Below, in pieces: positions 37,059 to 41,603 of a stretch of DNA of 41,603 nt (position 1 is its first letter; each line of letters begins with the position of its first letter). Made by a program: the position numbers and the translations under genes. The DNA comes from Planctomycetaceae bacterium. Lineage in GTDB: Bacteria; Planctomycetota; Planctomycetia; Pirellulales; Pirellulaceae. The notes beneath the pieces are model-generated. The model was not told the DNA's origin and did no database searches. It saw nothing but the letters and a program-made list of their open reading frames with translations. The stretch is taken from positions 1 through 41,603 of the forward strand of contig PAQH01000015.1 of the NCBI GenBank assembly GCA_002709225.1, read 5' to 3'.

Positions 37059-37209
37059 AGCGTGCGATCAGTTGTTGTGAAGGAAGTGGGGCTTGCGGAT
37101 ACGAATAGGCACGCCTGCGCCTTGTGGTTTTGGCGGGGGCTCGTCTAACATATACTCAGAGGTGCCGCATAATAATAACGTGTTCGGTCAGGTGTGAGGA
37201 GAACCACAA

Positions 37210-37440
37210 GTGCCGATTTATGAGTACAGCTGCTGCGATTGCGCGGACGATTTTGAGTTGCTATTGCGGAGCAGTGAGACAGCGGAGTGTCCGGCGTGTG
37301 GCAGCCAAAAACTCGAGAAGCAACTGAGTATACCCGTGGCCCACAATGGGACCTCGGAGAGCTTGCCAGTTTGTCAGGCTCCCCCCGCGACAGGGTGTGG
37401 CGCGCCGCAATGCGGCAGCGGTGGCTGTATGATGCCGTGA
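37210..37440 (+). CDS. FmdB-type zinc ribbon protein
   Basis: GTG 37210 is preceded by GAGGAG 8 nt upstream. 76 residues start MPIYEYSCCDCADDFELL, the family signature, with the second zinc pair in AECPACGS (Cys28, Cys31). The tail is rich in Cys and Gly (GCGAPQCGSGGCMMP), also usual for this family. These putative regulatory proteins are small and poorly understood. It is divergent from the enolase-type gene. Confidence 0.88.
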   Translation: MPIYEYSCCDCADDFELLLRSSETAECPACGSQKLEKQLSIPVAHNGTSESLPVCQAPPATGCGAPQCGSGGCMMP

Positions 37441-37845
37441 TTCGAGTGCTCGACTTCTAGGTGGATCCACGCTAGTTGGCTCCGCAGTGTCCCGTTGGCT
37501 CCGCAGTGTCCCGTTGGCTCCGCAGTGTCCCGTTGGCTCCGCAGTGTCCCGTTGGCTCCGCAGTGTCCAGCGTTCGGCCTCAGTCGTGACCTCTTAGCCT
37601 GCTTCGCGAAACGCCGGTGGCTCCCCCCCCCGCGGCGACGTCGTACTCGGCGAGCCAGGTGCTTGTTGTGAATGGTCAGTCCGCGACTGTCAGTCGAGTC
37701 AGACGTTGGCGGTATGTCGGCATCCGCTCGTGTTGGAATACCGCCGTAGTGCTAGCGGGCAGTTAAAGTGCTGATTCGCTCTGGCCGCACTTGCCGAGAT
37801 GCCCTATTATTCCGCCGGACGCGGTGGTGGTGATCCTGGCTACGT
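37441..37845. other. Gene-free interval of about 400 bp containing a tandem repeat
   Basis: No convincing coding frame is seen between the FmdB-type gene and the membrane zinc-ribbon gene. It holds the 19-bp repeat at 37475-37569 and a run of nine C at 37623-37631, the latter being a likely polymerase-slippage site. I see no RNA gene. Confidence 0.6.
37475..37569. repeat. Five tandem copies of a 19-bp intergenic repeat
   Basis: Unit GTTGGCTCCGCAGTGTCCC repeats at 37475, 37494, 37513, 37532 and 37551 without spacers; only the last base of unit 5 differs. Absence of spacers rules out CRISPR. The lack of an internal palindrome argues against stacked operators of symmetrical dimers. It could be a variable-number repeat, a binding-site array or simple slippage product. 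Confidence 0.95.
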
Positions 37846-38100
37846 TCAGTACCCGATGAGCAAGACCAGGATGACTGCCAAAACGCCCAGGATTCCCAAT
37901 GTGATCCAGGGCCATGAGTGCTGCGACCAGATGTTCCGTTGAAACGTGATGTAATGGCCGCAGTGAGGGCAGCGAATGGATTCTTCGTATACTTCGCTGC
38001 CGCATTCCGGACAGGGAAGCGTTTCACTCTCGGAATCGTCAATGTCGTACATATCGCTGTCGTCTACGCTGTCGCCATCGTCCCACGGTGATTCGGACAT
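37846..38100 (-). CDS. Zinc-ribbon, single-span membrane protein
   Basis: ATG 38100 gives 84 residues (a GTG at 38106 adds two). An acidic N-terminus (DDGDSVDDSDMYDIDD) is followed by a two-knuckle zinc ribbon Cys-Pro-Glu-Cys-Gly and Cys-Pro-His-Cys-Gly, then a C-terminal transmembrane helix LGILGVLAVILVLLIGY. It is tail-anchored with the ribbon in the cytosol. Similar small proteins are frequent in planctomycetes; the function is unknown. It is divergent from the L,D-transpeptidase gene. Confidence 0.75.
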   Translation of the reverse strand: MSESPWDDGDSVDDSDMYDIDDSESETLPCPECGSEVYEESIRCPHCGHYITFQRNIWSQHSWPWITLGILGVLAVILVLLIGY

Positions 38101-38194
38101 GGCCACGGAGTTGATTCGAGAGTCTTGAGTTTAGGATTTGTTACACGCTTGCGCGGATCTTGTATTTGTACTATTCTCGTCAAGGAGGACGGCA

Positions 38195-39550
38195 GTGCAA
38201 ACCATGAAGACGGTGGTGGTCATCGGTTTGTTGTCGATGGTAATGTACGGTGTTTACACCGTGCTTACGGAACCTGACTCGCAGGCCCCACAGGCGCTGG
38301 AAAACAAGCCCGTTGGATCGTCACCAATGGATCCGGGCGAGCCCTTTCTGGAGGAACGCTTTGAGTCTGCATTTGATGAAACTCCGCCGCCGTCCACGTC
38401 AAACACGCTGCGAGACAGTGAATTGGCAGGTGGGAGCTTGGACCGTGAGCCTGTGCCGATTGACCCGACCGCAGGTGAGTTAGATCCGGCAGCGGCTAAG
38501 GCAAACGTGGATTTTCAGGCCGACGGTCGGGAAACGGAAGCGGTTGTCATGGCGGATTCTTTTACCTCTGGGGCAGCTGTCGGTGTGCCGGCCGTTGACG
38601 GGGTGCCGGGGCGTGTGACGCCAGCCACGATTTCCGCGGAGGGACAACGTCAGCCGTTGCCAATGACAGACGCAGCGGATACGAGTGCGCAGAAAGTCGT
38701 GTCGGATCCAGCCACTTTCGACAGTGAGGCCACGGTGGTCGAGCCGTTGGATATCGAGCAGCGTGTTCCGGCCACTGCGGATTCGCAATCGGCAAGCGAG
38801 CAGCGCAATTTGGATGGACCAGCGCGGGTGCTTCCGGAGCCGGCGGCACGGATGTTTGAAGTGCAATGGAGTGAAGCGCAGGAGCGGATTCGCAAGGGGA
38901 GATTTCGTGACGCTTTGGCAGGGCTTTCAAAGTACTTTAATCACGAGGCGTTGAGCCCTGAGCAGCACGAGCGGTTGTTGGGATTGTTGGACCCTCTGGC
39001 TGGTAAAGTTGTGTATTCCACCGAACATCTGATTTTGCCAATGCACAAGGTGGGCCAGCACGAAACGCTGGCTGACATCGCTGCGCGTTATCAGGTTCCC
39101 TGGCAGTTGTTGCAGAACATCAATGCCGTGCGGAATCCCGCAGCCCTGGTTCCAGGTACGGAACTGAAAGTGGTGCCTGGGCCTTTCCGAGCTGAGGTCG
39201 ACCTAGGTCATGGGGAACTTGCGGTTTTTGCGGGAGACCTGTATGCGGGTCGTTTTGTTTTTGCCTCAGGTGCGGATCCATCACCTGCGCCTGGAGAATA
39301 TGTTGTCAAGGAGAAGCGTCGACAACGGGATTATGTCGGCATCGATGGCAAGGCCTGGCCCGCGACCGATCCGGAAAATCCCTATGGTCAAGTGTGGTTG
39401 GATCTTGGGCAGCGGATCTGTATTCACGGCAGCCCACTGACTGCGACAAGCAAGGACCTGCCGACGGGGTGTATCAGTTTGGCGCCCAGGGACGCGAACG
39501 ACGTGTTTGCCATCCTCTCTGCTGGTTCCCGTGTCCGCATTCATCGATGA
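38195..39550 (+). CDS. LysM and L,D-transpeptidase (YkuD) domain protein
   Basis: AAGGAGGA lies 6 nt upstream of GTG 38195; an ATG at 38204 is the alternative. The 451-residue product has an N-terminal membrane anchor (about 5-24), then a 200-residue Pro/Ala/Glu-rich linker of low complexity. A LysM domain spans about 283-328 (HKVGQHETLADIAARYQVPW). The YkuD domain fills about 330-451, with His411-Gly-Ser-Pro and catalytic Cys426 in Pro-Thr-Gly-Cys-Ile-Ser. The canonical Ser/Thr-His-Gly-Cys has Thr instead of His here. L,D-transpeptidases crosslink peptidoglycan or attach proteins to it. This supports a peptidoglycan-containing wall, as now accepted for planctomycetes. Confidence 0.85.
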   Translation: MQTMKTVVVIGLLSMVMYGVYTVLTEPDSQAPQALENKPVGSSPMDPGEPFLEERFESAFDETPPPSTSNTLRDSELAGGSLDREPVPIDPTAGELDPAAAKANVDFQADGRETEAVVMADSFTSGAAVGVPAVDGVPGRVTPATISAEGQRQPLPMTDAADTSAQKVVSDPATFDSEATVVEPLDIEQRVPATADSQSASEQRNLDGPARVLPEPAARMFEVQWSEAQERIRKGRFRDALAGLSKYFNHEALSPEQHERLLGLLDPLAGKVVYSTEHLILPMHKVGQHETLADIAARYQVPWQLLQNINAVRNPAALVPGTELKVVPGPFRAEVDLGHGELAVFAGDLYAGRFVFASGADPSPAPGEYVVKEKRRQRDYVGIDGKAWPATDPENPYGQVWLDLGQRICIHGSPLTATSKDLPTGCISLAPRDANDVFAILSAGSRVRIHR

Positions 39551-39742
39551 GGAAGTGGCGACCTTGTTGAGGAGTCTGTGTGGCAAAGACTCGCGGAGGA
39601 TGGGTGCTGACATCCAGAGGTGGCGTGATTGGTTCAAGATTGGCCCTGATCGCATTCGTCGAGGCGACTCGGGGCGACGGTTTCTCGCAGGGGGAGAATG
39701 CCGCTCTCGGGAGCGGAAGGACGTTGTACTAAGGAACTCCCC

Positions 39743-40228
39743 ATGAAATGTAATTCGGTGCCAGGCGTTTTCTTGAGCGTTGCCGGTCTGCTGATGTTTG
39801 CCTGCTGCGGGTGTAGCTCGATCACGACCGGGAAATCATTTTTCGGTCGGGGTGGCCCTGAAGTACCCACGCCAGCTGCTGGCACGCCAGCGGTCGGCTT
39901 GAGGTTTATTGCCCTGAATGGAAAAGTCCAGAAGGTGAAGATCCCCTATCGTGATGGCATGCTTGTTCACGATGCACTTGACCAGGCGGAAGTGTTCAAG
40001 CGATTCAAGAAAATGAAAATCACGCTACGACGGATCGTTCCGGAAACGCAACAATTGGCCAAGATGCAGGTCAGCCTTGAGTCAGGTAAGAAGCAGGTTG
40101 CCCTGGGAAGCGACTATGCCTTGTTCGAACGCGACATTCTCGAAGTGACCGAAGAGAAATCGGATTGGGGAACCGATATGCTGCGGTCCGCACTGGGACC
40201 AATAGGTAGTGTTGTGCTTCCTGAGTGA
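39743..40228 (+). CDS. Hypothetical lipoprotein
   Basis: ATG 39743 has AAGGAA about 7 nt upstream; the longer frame from 39698 lacks one. 161 residues with a lipoprotein signal ending near Ala-Cys-Cys-Gly-Cys. The mature part contains IPYRDGMLVHDALDQAEVFKRF, reminiscent of a small beta-grasp (SLBB-like) module, but too short to assign. It ends in a short hydrophobic stretch. No function can be given. Confidence 0.65.
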   Translation: MKCNSVPGVFLSVAGLLMFACCGCSSITTGKSFFGRGGPEVPTPAAGTPAVGLRFIALNGKVQKVKIPYRDGMLVHDALDQAEVFKRFKKMKITLRRIVPETQQLAKMQVSLESGKKQVALGSDYALFERDILEVTEEKSDWGTDMLRSALGPIGSVVLPE

Positions 40229-40266
40229 AGCCCCGTGGCGACATTACACCGGGAGCGAGGGGTTTC
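40227..40266. terminator. Possible bidirectional terminator between convergent genes
   Basis: GAAGCCCC (40227-40234) pairs with GGGGTTTC (40259-40266), with one G/T wobble, around a 24-nt loop. It straddles the stops of two convergent genes. There is no long T-run and the loop is large, so it is a weak prediction. Confidence 0.3.
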
Positions 40267-41149
40267 ATTCTGCCTGTAATCCAGGGGGCGTGTACTCGAC
40301 GCTGCAGCTTCCGCCTGCGTGTTTTGCTTTGAGCAATGCCGCATCGGCCCGCTGCCAGAGTCTGTCTGTCTGAATGACCGTTCCGCTGGCGACACCTACG
40401 ACGCCCGCGCTCAAGGTGGGCGTTTGCTCGGTTTGTTCAGCGATTTGCCGGTCGGTTGCGGCGCGAATGCGTTCTACGATGGCGCGGGCATGCTGTGGAG
40501 GAACATCTTGTAGAAGTAAGGCGAATTCATCACCTCCCCAACGGGCGGCAAAGTCACTTGCTCTGAGCGCGCCGCGCAGTCCGCTGGCGGCCGCTCGGAG
40601 TACGGCGTCTCCCGCGTCATGGCCCCGTGCGTCATTAACGTGTTTGAGCTTGTCCACATCCAGCATCGCCAGGCAGAGCGGTTTTGTGAGCGCCGCGCCG
40701 CTGTTGGCTAGCTCTTGCAGTTGCTGGTCCCAGGCGCGTCGATTGGCCAGACCTGTAAGGGGGTCCTGCAGCGCCCACTGGGCGAGTATTTGGAACTCCC
40801 CCACCCTGCTCCGCTGCAGGCGGCGTTCCTGAACCAAGTTTCCCAGCAGCTGGCAGGCGAGCCGCAATTCGCGCCCAGTGGCATCGGCGGGTAGGTGAAC
40901 GTCGGCTGAACGCCCTGCCGATTCGCAGCCTACGAGAATCAAGCCGAACTGCGTTGAGTCGCGCAGTCGCGAGTTAGTCAGTGCAGCGCGGAGGAGCTGC
41001 GGACAGTCGCTAATGACGACGTCGGGCTGGAGTGTGGAGGGGATACGCTCGCCACCTGGCCAGACCCGTAATGAAGCATGGTCGGTCCAGTCGCGTTGCG
41101 GTTTGGCGTCGGCTATCAATAACAGTACGTTGATCTTTGACGTCTCCAT
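40265..41149 (-). CDS. GGDEF-domain diguanylate cyclase
   Basis: ATG 41149 gives 294 residues; ATGs at 41158 and 41206 are also in frame. Residues 1-110 look like a degenerate receiver-type domain (INVLLLIADAK, QPDVVISDCPQLL), without the full phosphorylation-site set. A GGDEF domain follows from DPLTGLANRR (129-138), with LDVDKLKHVND and the intact active site Gly-Gly-Asp-Glu-Phe (205-209). An inhibitory I-site Arg196-x-x-Asp199 sits five residues before GGDEF. It should synthesise c-di-GMP from GTP, with product feedback. Confidence 0.92.
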   Translation of the reverse strand: METSKINVLLLIADAKPQRDWTDHASLRVWPGGERIPSTLQPDVVISDCPQLLRAALTNSRLRDSTQFGLILVGCESAGRSADVHLPADATGRELRLACQLLGNLVQERRLQRSRVGEFQILAQWALQDPLTGLANRRAWDQQLQELANSGAALTKPLCLAMLDVDKLKHVNDARGHDAGDAVLRAAASGLRGALRASDFAARWGGDEFALLLQDVPPQHARAIVERIRAATDRQIAEQTEQTPTLSAGVVGVASGTVIQTDRLWQRADAALLKAKHAGGSCSVEYTPPGLQAE

Positions 41150-41156
41150 GCGCGTC

Positions 41157-41162
41157 ATTATA
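41157..41162 (-). promoter_or_regulatory. Possible -10 element of the GGDEF gene
   Basis: On the minus strand TATAAT lies 7 nt before the ATG at 41149. As a -10 box it would put the transcript start next to the start codon, implying a leaderless message. No good -35 hexamer is seen 17 nt upstream. Confidence 0.2.
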
Positions 41163-41355
41163 GAGGGATTCTGGCCAGGTCTGGTCGGTTTACTTCCCGT
41201 GACCAACCGGTATACTCGGTCACTTGTCTCATTCTTTCATCAGTCAGTGGTGGCAGCGAGGCAGCGGCTGAATGTGATGGCGTCTGCTTCTCCCCAGGAG
41301 AACCGAGGCACATCCGCTACCCACCTTCCTCCCCAACCTTCGGGAGCTTCCGTCG

Positions 41356-41603
41356 ATGGACGTTGCGAAAAATCGTGGAGCGTTGATGGTTATCAGTTTT
41401 CTGACCCTCGTTGCGTGTGGGATGGGGGTTGCTACAAGAACCGCTGTGGCGCCCGCTTTGTCAGATGCGTATGGAATTTCTTCCCAAGAGTACGGCACAA
41501 TTCTTGGTTTAGGGTTTGTAGGATTTGGTGTCGTTATTCTGATTGGCGGATTTATCGTCGAGTTCCTGGGGTATAGAAATGTTCTTCTCTTGGCTGTAGT
41601 GCT
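41356..41603 (+). CDS. MFS transporter, N-terminal part (cut by window end)
   Basis: The frame starts at ATG 41356 with GGGAG about 11 nt upstream and stays open to the window edge. The 82 visible codons give MDVAKNRGALMVISFLTLVA, a first helix, then RTAVAPALSDAYGISSQEYG and a second helix LGLGFVGFGVVILIGGFIVE, then the Gly-Tyr-Arg-Asn segment that matches the motif A loop of the major facilitator superfamily. The substrate cannot be judged from the fragment. Confidence 0.75.
   Translation, partial: MDVAKNRGALMVISFLTLVACGMGVATRTAVAPALSDAYGISSQEYGTILGLGFVGFGVVILIGGFIVEFLGYRNVLLLAVV

Noticed and set aside
37475..37569. CRISPR array
   Set aside because: The units are directly abutting with no spacers and no cas gene is present.
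41013..41576. 187-codon plus-strand frame at the window end
   Set aside because: It covers the antisense of the GGDEF gene and overlaps the MFS start in another frame; the MFS frame has the coherent membrane-protein sequence.

Overview
The window looks like a chromosomal piece of a marine or environmental planctomycete, probably Pirellulaceae-like. The evidence is the gene content: three DUF1501 proteins, a planctomycete-type cytochrome c/DUF1549/DUF1553 protein, a heme c-PQQ-dehydrogenase fusion, secreted five-bladed-propeller glycosidase-like proteins and mandelate-racemase-type enzymes. Genes are moderately GC-rich, mostly monocistronic or in short same-strand runs, and use ATG and GTG starts. 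No rRNA, tRNA, CRISPR array, integrase or intact insertion sequence was recognised.

Layout. 1-1,000: remains of a DUF1501 gene whose 5' half is missing, with two inverted repeats just upstream. 1.0-4.5 kb (minus): a CehA/McbA-type PHP metallohydrolase and a cytochrome c/PQQ glucose-sorbosone-dehydrogenase-like protein. 4.6-5.4 kb: an alpha/beta hydrolase. 5.4-8.2 kb (minus): a sodium:solute symporter and an LRR-TPR lipoprotein. 8.4-9.1 kb: a methyltransferase broken by an in-frame TAG. 9.4-12.6 kb: a 1059-residue secreted protein joining a glycerophosphodiester phosphodiesterase, a serine beta-lactamase-type hydrolase, a class I glutamine-amidotransferase-like domain and a PPC-like tail. 12.6-14.2 kb (minus): SelO. 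14.4-18.9 kb: a DUF1549/DUF1553 plus DUF1501 pair. 19-21.5 kb: small membrane proteins and a lactonase-type propeller. 21.7-22.7 kb: a thioredoxin-like protein read through an in-frame TGA, a selenocysteine candidate.

22.9-37.1 kb reads as an accessory catabolic region. It holds two enolase-superfamily enzymes, two secreted propeller proteins, a DUF1501 protein, a large secreted protein of unknown family, a VOC protein, a short-chain dehydrogenase with an expanded pentapeptide repeat, a phytanoyl-CoA-dioxygenase-like protein and a tandem ACT protein. Together they suggest release, import and oxidation or dehydration of a sugar acid or related carbohydrate; the substrate cannot be read from the sequence.

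37.2-41.6 kb is housekeeping-like: an FmdB-type zinc ribbon, a 19-bp tandem repeat in a gene-free stretch, a zinc-ribbon membrane protein, a LysM/L,D-transpeptidase, a lipoprotein, a GGDEF diguanylate cyclase and the start of an MFS transporter cut by the window edge.

The two observations I rate highest are the TGA-containing thioredoxin-like gene with a SECIS-like hairpin, and the four-domain hydrolase fusion. Family assignments come from recognising motifs by eye; no database search was run.
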